DNA of 64,000 nucleotides from Shouchella clausii. Lineage in GTDB: Bacteria > Bacillota > Bacilli > Bacillales > Bacillaceae_D. The position numbers and the translations under genes are program-made. The notes under the pieces were generated by a model that did not search any database, was not told the origin of the DNA, and saw only the letters and a list, made by a program, of their open reading frames with translations. The stretch's first letter is position 1. Each line of letters opens with the position of its first letter. Below, piece after piece: positions 45,032-52,736 of this stretch. The stretch is taken from NCBI RefSeq assembly GCF_002250115.1, contig NZ_CP019985.1, forward strand, positions 310,001 to 374,000, read 5' to 3'.

Positions 45032-46837
45032 TTAGTAGTGTCCTCTTGCACGCTGTGCCATTTGTCCTCTCCGTCCAAGTTCAACATCCATAAAAGGCGC
45101 GGTCACTCTAGCAATTTGTTTGCCTTCAAGGTGGACAGGCACTTCAATCGTCATTTTGCTAGAAGGATTTGCTGACAGCCCCTGCAACTCTCTTGCTTGT
45201 ACATTGCTATCTAACCGCGCCAATCCCCGTCCTAGTGAAGAACCAATATCATGAAGAGAAGGCAGCGTTAATGCTTTTTCAAACGCATGTTCAATTGTAG
45301 GCACATCTCGATTAATGGAGTCTTTAATTGGTCCGCCAAAGTTAAGACGGTGAATGTCTTGCAGTGGTCCTTCTTTAGCAGGAGAGAAAGGCAAGAAATC
45401 CCGTATCTTTCCAGCAACATTAGAGATTGCATTTTTTACTGCCCCAATTGCACTAGTAATTCCTTCTGCAATGCTATTAACAATGTTTTTCCCCGCTTCG
45501 CGAAAACGGCCAACAAAATTCAAGACTGCTTGCCATGCGCTTTGAATTCCGTTAGAGATAGCCGTTTTGATATTAGTCATCGCGGTTGTCACACTCGAGC
45601 GGACAGCGTTAAAAATGGTTGTAAATGTGGTTTTTATCGCATTAAGAGCACTTGTTACCGCTGTACGTGCCGCCGAAATCCCGGTTGAAATAAAACTCTG
45701 TATAAAGCTAATCGCCGTTGTAACTACATTACGAACAGCATTAAATACAGTTAAAAATACTGTCCTAATCGCCGTTAACACAGATTGAACCACATTCGAG
45801 GCAATTGTTAAGCCGGTTGAAATGGCATTGCGGATAAAGCCCATTACTGTCATGACTACGTTTTGAATAGGAGTAAAAATGGTGGAGAAAAACGACCTTA
45901 TTCCATTTAATGCTGTCAAAAACAAATTGCTTATTGCTCCCCACATTTTTGAAAAAACACCCATTAAACCGGTAAACAAAGAACTAGCAATTTTTAAAAG
46001 CCGCCCAAACAATAACAATTGAACGACGTTCCATATCGCCTCAAGTGCGCCAGAAAAAAGCTGCTTAATGCCTTCCCACATCAAAGAAAAATCTCCAGTG
46101 AAAAGGCCTGCAAACGCCTTTACTAGCCCCATGATGATGTTCAATGCTCCCGAAATGACTCCTTGAATATTGCCCCATACCATTTGAATAAGCGACACAA
46201 TAAACGGCCAAACAAATTGCATAATTGCCAGAATGCCGTTCATAACTGGCTCAATAATGCTCTTAATTCCATTAAATATATTGGTTACTGCTTGCATAAC
46301 AGCAGCCCCGTGTTCATCCCAAAACGCCTTGATTTGCGCCAATTTTTCAGAAACAAAAGTAACAATCGTAGCCACTACCGTTTCCATTGTGGTCTTTATG
46401 GCCTCCCACGCTTGGATTACACCATTGCGAAACGTTTCATTTGTCTGCCAAAGATACATAATGCCTGCAACAAGAGCGGCAATTGCTGCGGTGATAAGAA
46501 CAATAGGAGTTAACAAGCTAGACAGAGCTCCCAAAAAAGAAATAAAACTAGGAAGGATCATCGCTCTAATTAAGGATCCCATAGTCGTAAAAAGTTGCTG
46601 TAAAATAGATAGACTAGTAGCAACTTGAGAAATAGCAACCATCACCAACCCTGTTCCTGTTACAATGCTAAAAAAAGCTGATAACAATTCACCACTTGAA
46701 AGGCTAGTTCCTAATTCCTCTAGCTCCTTCTTTATACCTGTAAGTGTCTGCTCTATACCACTTAACGCTTTTCCACCCTTTTCTAACGATTCAAAGTCAA
46801 TTTTAATATTAGCTGACTCTCCTATTGAAATCGCCAT
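45032..46837 (-). CDS. Phage tail tape measure protein
   Basis: A 601-residue protein with an N-terminal coiled coil (residues 10-50), strongly hydrophobic segments (about 60-135), and a long helical repeat region in which units of about 20 residues recur (TAISFIQSFISTGISAARTA, SALNAIKTTFTTIFNAVRSS). Tape measure proteins fix tail length and leave the tail first; 601 residues would set a short tail. ATG 46837 has AAAGGGGGA upstream and overlaps the stop of the frameshifted chaperone product. Confidence 0.82.
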   Translation of the reverse strand: MAISIGESANIKIDFESLEKGGKALSGIEQTLTGIKKELEELGTSLSSGELLSAFFSIVTGTGLVMVAISQVATSLSILQQLFTTMGSLIRAMILPSFISFLGALSSLLTPIVLITAAIAALVAGIMYLWQTNETFRNGVIQAWEAIKTTMETVVATIVTFVSEKLAQIKAFWDEHGAAVMQAVTNIFNGIKSIIEPVMNGILAIMQFVWPFIVSLIQMVWGNIQGVISGALNIIMGLVKAFAGLFTGDFSLMWEGIKQLFSGALEAIWNVVQLLLFGRLLKIASSLFTGLMGVFSKMWGAISNLFLTALNGIRSFFSTIFTPIQNVVMTVMGFIRNAISTGLTIASNVVQSVLTAIRTVFLTVFNAVRNVVTTAISFIQSFISTGISAARTAVTSALNAIKTTFTTIFNAVRSSVTTAMTNIKTAISNGIQSAWQAVLNFVGRFREAGKNIVNSIAEGITSAIGAVKNAISNVAGKIRDFLPFSPAKEGPLQDIHRLNFGGPIKDSINRDVPTIEHAFEKALTLPSLHDIGSSLGRGLARLDSNVQARELQGLSANPSSKMTIEVPVHLEGKQIARVTAPFMDVELGRRGQMAQRARGHY

Positions 46838-47534
46838 CATCTTCCCCCTTTCCATTTGTTTGCTTCCATTTGCATGTTGCCTTCATCCCATTCGGCGGCG
46901 CTGCGTTTCTTTTTGTCTTGCAAAAAACGTTGGAAGGCGCTGTCTTCTGGCAAGCCTCTAACAAATACTAAGAACCGCCTCCAAGATAGGCGGTTCTCAA
47001 ATCCCTCTTTTGTTAAATTTATGCCATAAAACCGGTAGAAATCTGCTTCTAACGCTGCCCACGCCCAAATGATTATCCGCGAATCTTGGTTTTTTTTTGC
47101 GCTGCGGCTGATTGTGCGCCTGAGCCTTTGACATCATATCCCCAAAGTTTCATAATGTCAGGCACAATATGTTTAAAAACGAAATTGACGCCTGCTTTCG
47201 ACTGTTCGAGATGGGCTAGAAATTCCTTCCCTAACATTAGTTCAATAAATTCATACATTTTTTCTTCTGGCACAGCCATTTGCGTTTTGCCTCTCACTTT
47301 TTGTACACAGTGGCGAAAGTAAAATGTCGCAAACTGGAAGGGCATTTCAGTTGGAATTTGAAAATATTCGCCCGCAAACTTGACGTATTGATGCTTTTGT
47401 TCATTCGCTAGCTCAGCTAAAGCATCATCATAATCGGCAACAAGCTGTTCTTGTTGGATTTGGGCAAGCTCTTCCGCTTTTTCATTTAGCAATTGCAAAC
47501 GGTCCGCCGATTTATTCGCCACCTGGAGCACCAT
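46837..47534 (-). CDS. Tail assembly chaperone, -1 frameshift product (gpGT-like)
   Basis: If ribosomes slip back one base at the A-run 47090-47098, the short chaperone (next entry) continues past its stop as NQDSRIIIWAWAALEADFYRF and on to a TGA at 46837-46839 overlapping the tape-measure ATG. The added ~85 residues contain GINLTKEGFENRLSWRRF and end MQMEANKWKGGR; they resemble Gp15/DUF5361-type second chaperone halves. In lambda and most siphophages the G and GT proteins produced this way wrap the tape measure during tail assembly. The overlap and the absence of any other gene in 46840-47072 support it. Confidence 0.75.
47073..47534 (-). CDS. Tail assembly chaperone, short form (gpG-like)
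   Basis: About 153 residues, mostly helical (LNEKAEELAQIQQEQLVADY, MPFQFATFYFRHCVQKV), located between major tail protein and tape measure where siphophages encode their assembly chaperone. The C-terminus is basic (SAAAQKKTKIRG) and contains the slippery A-run. ATG 47534 is likely; the frame extends to a TTG at 47543, and both overlap the end of the major tail protein gene by about 20 nt, indicating coupled translation. Confidence 0.75.
   Translation of the reverse strand: MVLQVANKSADRLQLLNEKAEELAQIQQEQLVADYDDALAELANEQKHQYVKFAGEYFQIPTEMPFQFATFYFRHCVQKVRGKTQMAVPEEKMYEFIELMLGKEFLAHLEQSKAGVNFVFKHIVPDIMKLWGYDVKGSGAQSAAAQKKTKIRG
47090..47098 (-). promoter_or_regulatory. Slippery site for programmed -1 frameshift
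   Basis: On the coding strand the codons are CAA AAA AAA ACC, giving a perfect A-AAA-AAA heptamer 9 to 12 codons... of the short chaperone end, 15 nt before its TAA. Slippage by -1 enters the frame that runs open to 46837. Confidence 0.75.
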
Positions 47535-47940
47535 CTTCCACAACTGCTTGTTTTGTGTTTACTCGGAACTCGCCAGAGAACGTATATACACCTTCAGATA
47601 CAGAACCTTCTTCTTCATACGTGGTAAAGAACCCTGTTAAGGCGTATCCAGCTCCGTTTGCATCTGTATGCTTAATAACCGCTTCTTGACCTAATTCTGC
47701 TACTCGCTTTAACTCTGTTTGGCCGTCATCTTCAAGCAGTGCGATCCCTTCCATCGCCACTGTCTCTCCTACAGACGCAGCAATGAATTTTTGGCGGAAA
47801 ACGCCGCCGCCTTCGACTGTGTCCCCAAGACCAGTTACATCCGCCTCTTCAACCTCTAGTGAGTGTGTGAAAGACGTTAATTTTGCTACTACTCGTCCAT
47901 TTACTTCTACCCGTGTTCCAGCAAATTTCTTTTCTGCCAT
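47512..47940 (-). CDS. Phage major tail protein
   Basis: A 142-residue tail-tube protein: EKKFAGTRVEVNGRVVAKL at the start, VEEADVTGLGDTVEGGGVFR in the middle, and an immunoglobulin-like beta-rich C-terminus ending YTFSGEFRVNTKQA. ATG 47940 is chosen because GGAGG stands 9 nt upstream; the longer frame to 48012 overlaps the preceding gene. Position directly before the chaperone and tape measure fits. These subunits stack to form the tail tube. Confidence 0.75.
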   Translation of the reverse strand: MAEKKFAGTRVEVNGRVVAKLTSFTHSLEVEEADVTGLGDTVEGGGVFRQKFIAASVGETVAMEGIALLEDDGQTELKRVAELGQEAVIKHTDANGAGYALTGFFTTYEEEGSVSEGVYTFSGEFRVNTKQAVVEDGAPGGE

Positions 47941-47956
47941 GTCCATTCCTCCAAAA

Positions 47957-48253
47957 TTAAATGTATTTTGCTCGTTTATCCACAGCAAAGGCGGTGCCGG
48001 CACCATTAACAAATGGATAACGAATGTGCAGCTTGGTTTTAGCTAACCTTGCTACACTACCATCATAATACGGAACAACCGTTCGTCCCTGTCGTGTTTC
48101 TGCCATGATTCTGCCTTTAATATAGATTTCGTAGATAAAATCTACTAAAATATAGGTGGCATACTCTTTACGGCGAATAGGAGGGGCTTTATTGAAATCC
48201 CAGACAATGACCTCATATGGCACCACACTTTCATTGACCGAAAGTGTGATCAT
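47957..48253 (-). pseudogene. Phage structural gene, truncated at the remnant border
   Basis: A frame of up to 98 residues ending 16 bp before the tail-protein ATG (EYATYILVDFIYEIYIKGRI, then QGRTVVPYYDGSVARLAKTK). Phages have tail-completion or head-tail joining genes here. The beginning overlaps, on the opposite strand, the plus-strand DUF4429 gene, whose RBS and start lie at 48182-48194, so the phage gene has probably lost its 5' part. An internal ATG at 48103 could give a 49-residue product. Family not recognised. Confidence 0.4.
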
Positions 48254-49040
48254 TTTGGAACATAACCGCAAAATATCTAAGCTAAGTCAAAGGATCGAAA
48301 TTCCCTATGTTGACCTCAAAAAAGTTATTGTAAAGGAACATCGTTTTAAGTCTGGATATGCATATTTTCTCCTCAATCATGAAGATGAATCTGTTTTTAG
48401 AGACCGTGATGCCTTTATGAGTGATATGGCAATTGTCTTTGTCCAAAAAAAGAAGTACAAAGAGTTTCTCCCTTTTTTAGACTTTATTGAAAGTAAAATT
48501 GCTTCCCTTCAGAATATCAATGATAGCAATCAGGAAGCTACGCTAATTGAATCTTTAGCACAAGAGTTATTAATGGAAACTAAAAAATCATTAGAATACA
48601 AAACAGATCAAGGAAAATTAATTATCAAAAAAAATACAATATCACTTACTCATAATCGTTTGTACGTAGGAAACAAAGGTACGAAAGAGATAGCAATAAC
48701 TTCTATTTCAAGCATCCACTTGTCAAAGCCAGGAATTAAAGCCGGCCGTATCCGTTTTTTTATAGAAGGAAGCTTGCAGGAAACTAAATACCAAGCTTAT
48801 CTCGCTTCTGAGAATGAACTTTTAATCACTACCCCAAATGATTACCGCACGATGTATGAAGCGAAGGAAGTAATTGAGAGCTTACGTTTACATCACTCTG
48901 AAAAGTTATATCAGGCTCTATCTAAACATACAATGACCGCCTCTCCCGCCGACGAAATCCGCAAGTACAAATCATTGCTTGATGACGGTATTATTTCTGA
49001 AGAGGAATTTGAGAAAAAGAAGAAGGAATTGCTCGATTAA
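48192..49040 (+). CDS. Tandem DUF4429 (PH-like) protein with SHOCT tail
   Basis: A 282-residue protein with two similar PH-like domains (IILEHNRKISKLSQRIEIPYV at about 15-95 and ISLTHNRLYVGNKGTKEIAI at about 150-235) and a C-terminal SHOCT helix pair (YKSLLDDGIISEEEFEKKKK). TTG 48192 is preferred because GGAGGGG lies 5 nt upstream; the frame continues to 48156 without RBS. SHOCT tails mediate oligomerisation. Located exactly at the border of the prophage remnant, on the opposite strand, with low GC. Role unknown. Confidence 0.65.
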   Translation: MKSQTMTSYGTTLSLTESVIILEHNRKISKLSQRIEIPYVDLKKVIVKEHRFKSGYAYFLLNHEDESVFRDRDAFMSDMAIVFVQKKKYKEFLPFLDFIESKIASLQNINDSNQEATLIESLAQELLMETKKSLEYKTDQGKLIIKKNTISLTHNRLYVGNKGTKEIAITSISSIHLSKPGIKAGRIRFFIEGSLQETKYQAYLASENELLITTPNDYRTMYEAKEVIESLRLHHSEKLYQALSKHTMTASPADEIRKYKSLLDDGIISEEEFEKKKKELLD

Positions 49041-49230
49041 AAAGGGGGGGCATGGGAACTGTTCCTAAGTTGCGATCGCTCGGGCTTTTTGCAAGTAAGC
49101 TAGGTGGTTAGTGTTTGTTCCTGTAGCCAAGTACTGTATACACCAAAGTTCTGTTCCTGCTTTTACCGAGTTTCCCTCTTCATTTTTCCATATACGTTTG
49201 TTCTTATTACCCTATTTTAAATAATAAAGA

Positions 49231-49258
49231 AGCGCCCTTTCTTTACGGAATGGGCGCT
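49231..49258. terminator. Terminator behind the malic enzyme gene
   Basis: AGCGCCC and GGGCGCT form the stem of a hairpin, extended by A/T pairs; on the minus strand it is followed by TCTTTATTATT. It lies 29 bp beyond the malic enzyme stop. Nothing else is seen in 49041-49286. Confidence 0.65.
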
Positions 49259-49286
49259 TTCATGCATGTTTCTTCATCATTCATTA

Positions 49287-50474
49287 TTAACTACACACTT
49301 TCTCCTTTGCTTCATCCGCAACGGCCTTGGCCACAGCAGGGGCAATCCGTTCATCGAACGGAGACGGGAGAATGTGGCCGGCATGCAAGTCTTCACCAAC
49401 AATGTTCGCAATTGCTTTTGCGGCTGCCAGCTTCATCGTCATGGTAATGGTGCTAGCGCGGGCGTCCAAAGCGCCGCGGAAAATGCCGGGGAAGGCAAGA
49501 ACGTTATTAATTTGGTTCGGAAAGTCTGAACGTCCAGTGCCTACAACAGCCGCACCAGCAGCGAACGCTTCCTCTGGGTAGATTTCAGGCGTCGGATTGG
49601 CAAGAGCAAATACAACTGCATCGCTATTCATCCGCTTGACTTGTTCGCCTGTTAATGCGCGAGGCCCGGAGACGCCAATAAAGACATCGGCCCCTTCGAT
49701 TGCTTGGTCGAGCTTGCCGGTAAGATGGCGTCGGTTTGTTTTAGCCGCTAATTCTTTCTGGCGTTGGTTTAGCCACGGCTCGTTTTCTTGGACAATTCCT
49801 TCTAAGCTGACAAGGGTGATGTCACTGCAACCTGCTTCTAGCAAAAGCGTGGCGATTGAAAGGCCTGCTGCCCCTGCACCGTTGATGACAATGCGGGCAC
49901 TGTTCAACCCTTTGTCGACGACTTTTAGTGCATTGATCAGCGCAGCTAGGACAACTATCGCTGTGCCGTGCTGATCGTCGTGGAAAACCGGGATGTTTAG
50001 TTCTTCCTGTAGGCGTTGCTCAATCTCAAAACAACGGGGCGCAGCAATGTCTTCCAAATTAATGCCGCCAAATGTAGGCGCAACCGCTTTAATCGTTGCG
50101 ATGATTGTATCTACGTCTTGTGTCTCTAAACAAAGCGGGATTGCATCCACTCCGGCAAATTGCTTAAATAAAACGGCCTTTCCTTCCATAACTGGCATAG
50201 CCGCTTCTGGCCCAATATTGCCAAGGCCGAGCACTGCAGAGCCATCCGTAACAATGGCGACAAGATTGCCCTTAATGGTGTGGTCGTATACTTCATCTTT
50301 ATTTTCAGCGATGCGCTTGCATGGCTCAGCTACGCCAGGCGTATAAGCGAGGCTCATATCGTATTCATTTATTAAAGGGACTGTGCTTTTCATTTCCATT
50401 TTCCCATGCTTATGCAGCGCAATCGCTGCCTCTTTCTGTTTTCGTGCTTGTGACACGTTATCATACTCCTTCAT
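49287..50474 (-). CDS. Malic enzyme (malate to pyruvate, YtsJ-like)
   Basis: A 395-residue short-form malic enzyme, oxidatively decarboxylating malate to pyruvate and CO2. Substrate part: LAYTPGVAEPCKRI with the Tyr acid and GNLVAIVTDGSAVLGLGN with metal-site residues; Rossmann part: INGAGAAGLS (GxGxxG) at about 213-222, and ANPTPEIYPEEA. No C-terminal phosphotransacetylase-like domain, so it is the small bacterial type, as B. subtilis YtsJ. It follows the malate/citrate-type transporter gene by 3 bp, and presumably metabolises what that carrier imports. Confidence 0.9.
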   Translation of the reverse strand: MKEYDNVSQARKQKEAAIALHKHGKMEMKSTVPLINEYDMSLAYTPGVAEPCKRIAENKDEVYDHTIKGNLVAIVTDGSAVLGLGNIGPEAAMPVMEGKAVLFKQFAGVDAIPLCLETQDVDTIIATIKAVAPTFGGINLEDIAAPRCFEIEQRLQEELNIPVFHDDQHGTAIVVLAALINALKVVDKGLNSARIVINGAGAAGLSIATLLLEAGCSDITLVSLEGIVQENEPWLNQRQKELAAKTNRRHLTGKLDQAIEGADVFIGVSGPRALTGEQVKRMNSDAVVFALANPTPEIYPEEAFAAGAAVVGTGRSDFPNQINNVLAFPGIFRGALDARASTITMTMKLAAAKAIANIVGEDLHAGHILPSPFDERIAPAVAKAVADEAKEKVCS

Positions 50475-50477
50475 TTC

Positions 50478-51827
50478 TTAAAGTCCTAACCAACGCAATA
50501 CAAATGTTGCTAAAATAACTGTCCCTGCTCCACCTAGACGCGTCGCTACTTGCGCAAACGGCATTAGGCTCATGCGGTCGGACGCCGATAAAATGGCGAC
50601 ATCGCCTGTACCGCCTAGGCCGCTGTGGCAACCAGTTACAATCCCCGAGTCGACAGGGTGCATGTTAAGCCACTGTCCGACAAAATAGCCAGTTGCGATC
50701 ATGGCAAAGACGACTGTGGCGCAAATCAGGACGTAGGAAAAGCTAATAATGCCTGCCACATCTTCAAGGGGAATAAACAACAACCCAAGCCCTACCATAA
50801 GCGGCCAAGTAAAGCTTGTTGATACAAACTTATATAAATGAAAAGCGCCTTGCTCAAGTTGTTCAGGAATCAGCTTTAATACTTTCGCAATCGCAGCAAT
50901 CAAGATCATTAAAATCGCTGCTGGAATATGCAAGCTCGATTCCATTAAGTGGCCAAACACATAAAAACTGCAAGCAACGAGGAGCCCAGCTCCCATTAGC
51001 GCAAAATTTACTGGTTTTGTATCATCAATCGATTTCGGCATTACTGGCCCTTTTGTCTTAACAAGCACCCCTTTTCCAGTAAGATGGGGCTTTTTTGCGC
51101 CGAGCTGTTTTAAGAGGGCCGCACCGATAATGGCAAAGATATTGCCGATGATTGCTGCAGGGATTAACTGTGATATTAATTCAGCCGCAGGTATTCCGAG
51201 AATCGTGCTGTAACCAGCTGACAACGGCAAAATGCCTTCGCCAATGCCGCCTGCCAAAATAGGAACAACAATAAAAAACAATGTATGCTTTGCCTCATAG
51301 CCGAGTAAAAGGCCCATGCCGACTCCTGCAGCCATTGAGACAGCGGTTCCGGCAACAAGGGGAACCAACATTTTCGTGATTCCTTGCATGAGTACCACTC
51401 GGTTCATGCCAAGAATGCTGCCAGCTACTAAACAAGCAATATAGAAATATAAAAAGTTAGATGTCGTCATTAAATTCGATACGGCATTTACAGTTGTTTC
51501 ATTTAACCAACCAAAAAACATGAATGCCGAGGGTACGAACAGCGCTAGTATTGCTGGGCCGCCAATGCTTTTTATAATCGGCAGGCGGGAACCAATTTCC
51601 CCAAGTAACATTCCGGCTACCATAATAATCGCAAACCCGCCAATCATGTCAGCAGGCAGTTTTTGAAAATACGCTGCAGCCAGGACGATGGCAGCAATAG
51701 CTACATAAATAGGGAAAGGCAACACCCCTACCTTCCAATAAAAGGGGTTCCAGCGAGAGGATGCTCGATCATGTTCATGCTGGTATTTTCGCTCGCTTGC
51801 CTCTGAAACCGTTTTTATTTGCTCCAA
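50478..51827 (-). CDS. 2-hydroxycarboxylate transporter (MaeN/CitS family)
   Basis: A 449-residue membrane carrier with about 11 helices and the two reentrant-loop signatures of the 2HCT family: LAGGIGEGILPLS at about 195-207 and HSGLGGTGDVAILSA near residue 410. It imports malate or a related 2-hydroxycarboxylate, usually with sodium. In B. subtilis the MalK-MalR two-component system induces maeN; here the same regulators lie directly upstream on the same strand, and malic enzyme directly downstream, so malate is the best guess. Confidence 0.85.
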   Translation of the reverse strand: MEQIKTVSEASERKYQHEHDRASSRWNPFYWKVGVLPFPIYVAIAAIVLAAAYFQKLPADMIGGFAIIMVAGMLLGEIGSRLPIIKSIGGPAILALFVPSAFMFFGWLNETTVNAVSNLMTTSNFLYFYIACLVAGSILGMNRVVLMQGITKMLVPLVAGTAVSMAAGVGMGLLLGYEAKHTLFFIVVPILAGGIGEGILPLSAGYSTILGIPAAELISQLIPAAIIGNIFAIIGAALLKQLGAKKPHLTGKGVLVKTKGPVMPKSIDDTKPVNFALMGAGLLVACSFYVFGHLMESSLHIPAAILMILIAAIAKVLKLIPEQLEQGAFHLYKFVSTSFTWPLMVGLGLLFIPLEDVAGIISFSYVLICATVVFAMIATGYFVGQWLNMHPVDSGIVTGCHSGLGGTGDVAILSASDRMSLMPFAQVATRLGGAGTVILATFVLRWLGL

Positions 51828-51954
51828 TTGAAAGACCTCCTCGTTTCTTGCTTTATCTTAAACAAGCTCGAGAAGGGTGAATAGTTTATGTAAATAAGCG
51901 CTTTCTTTTTGTAATTAAAAAAAGCAGGCTTTCTTTTAAGTCAAAAAAAAAATA

Positions 51955-51979
51955 AGCCAGTTATTGATTCTAACTGGCT
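51955..51979 (-). terminator. Terminator behind the response regulator gene
   Basis: AGCCAGTTA and TAACTGGCT form a perfect 9-bp stem around a 7-base loop; on the minus strand a run of ten Ts follows. It separates the two-component genes from the transporter gene, which therefore needs its own promoter in 51828-51950, likely the target of the regulator. Confidence 0.8.
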
Positions 51980-52025
51980 GAAATCACGCTAGCCTGGCAA
52001 AACAATAGACTAGGGCACTTATTCT

Positions 52026-52736
52026 TTACAAATAGGGCTTTAGTTTACGAACATTGTCTTTGTCGATTCGATAAATGTGAATCGGCCGGCCTATCGACCC
52101 ATACGTTGGCTGTAGCTGCAACACGTCTAATTCTTTCAAAAACGTTAAGTACTTTTTAACAGAAACACGCGAGAGACGGGCATGAAGGGCGATGTCTTCT
52201 GTTGAAAAGCTATCTTGACCGACTTGCCTAACCGCCTCCCAGACTTCTTGCAGTGTTTCTTTCGTCAGTCCCTTTGGCAATGTTTGTTTTTCAAGAGTAT
52301 GTTTTTTTTCAAAGAACGTTTCATCAAGCTGTTTTTGATCGGTCGTTTCTTCTTTACGAAAGAAATTGTAACGGCTTTGGTAAGCATGCAACGCTTTTTG
52401 AAAACGGGCAAATTGGTACGGCTTTAATATATAATCGACTGCCCCAAATCGAAGAGCAGTCTCGATCGATTCTTTGTCTGAGGCCGCTGTCATAAGGATG
52501 ACGTCAGCTTCGATCTTGTTTTCGCGCAAATAAGGCAGCAGTGACAAGCCATTCTCCCCAGGCATGTAAACATCAAGCAACACTAATTGGATTGTTTTGT
52601 TTTCTTTAAGATGCTGCTTTGCTTCCTCTACTCCGCCAGCCTCAGCCGCCACTTGAAAACCTGGCACATCGCGCAAATAACTTTTAACAACAGCGGCAAC
52701 CATCGGATCATCTTCTACAATAAGCACCTGAATCAT
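52026..52736 (-). CDS. CitB/MalR-type response regulator
   Basis: A 236-residue response regulator: receiver domain with Asp9-Asp10, phosphoacceptor Asp55 (VLLDVYMPGENG) and KPY, a linker, and a C-terminal helix-turn-helix (FSTEDIALHARLSRVSVKKYL). The receiver plus CitT-type output is typical of C4-dicarboxylate/citrate regulators such as MalR, DctR and CitT. It overlaps the kinase gene by 4 nt. It should activate the downstream transporter and malic enzyme genes. Confidence 0.87.
   Translation of the reverse strand: MIQVLIVEDDPMVAAVVKSYLRDVPGFQVAAEAGGVEEAKQHLKENKTIQLVLLDVYMPGENGLSLLPYLRENKIEADVILMTAASDKESIETALRFGAVDYILKPYQFARFQKALHAYQSRYNFFRKEETTDQKQLDETFFEKKHTLEKQTLPKGLTKETLQEVWEAVRQVGQDSFSTEDIALHARLSRVSVKKYLTFLKELDVLQLQPTYGSIGRPIHIYRIDKDNVRKLKPYL

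Larger units (their letters stand above)
38471..48253 (-). mobile_element. Prophage remnant: tail and lysis genes only
   Basis: Nine same-strand genes in the standard siphophage order (structural gene fragment, major tail protein, tail chaperone with frameshift, tape measure, Dit, tail/spike, coiled-coil protein, holin, amidase). All are intact except the first, which is cut at about 48253 beside an unrelated plus-strand gene. No head, packaging, integration or regulatory genes are present in the window. It is either a decayed prophage or a locus kept for tail-like particles. Confidence 0.7.
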
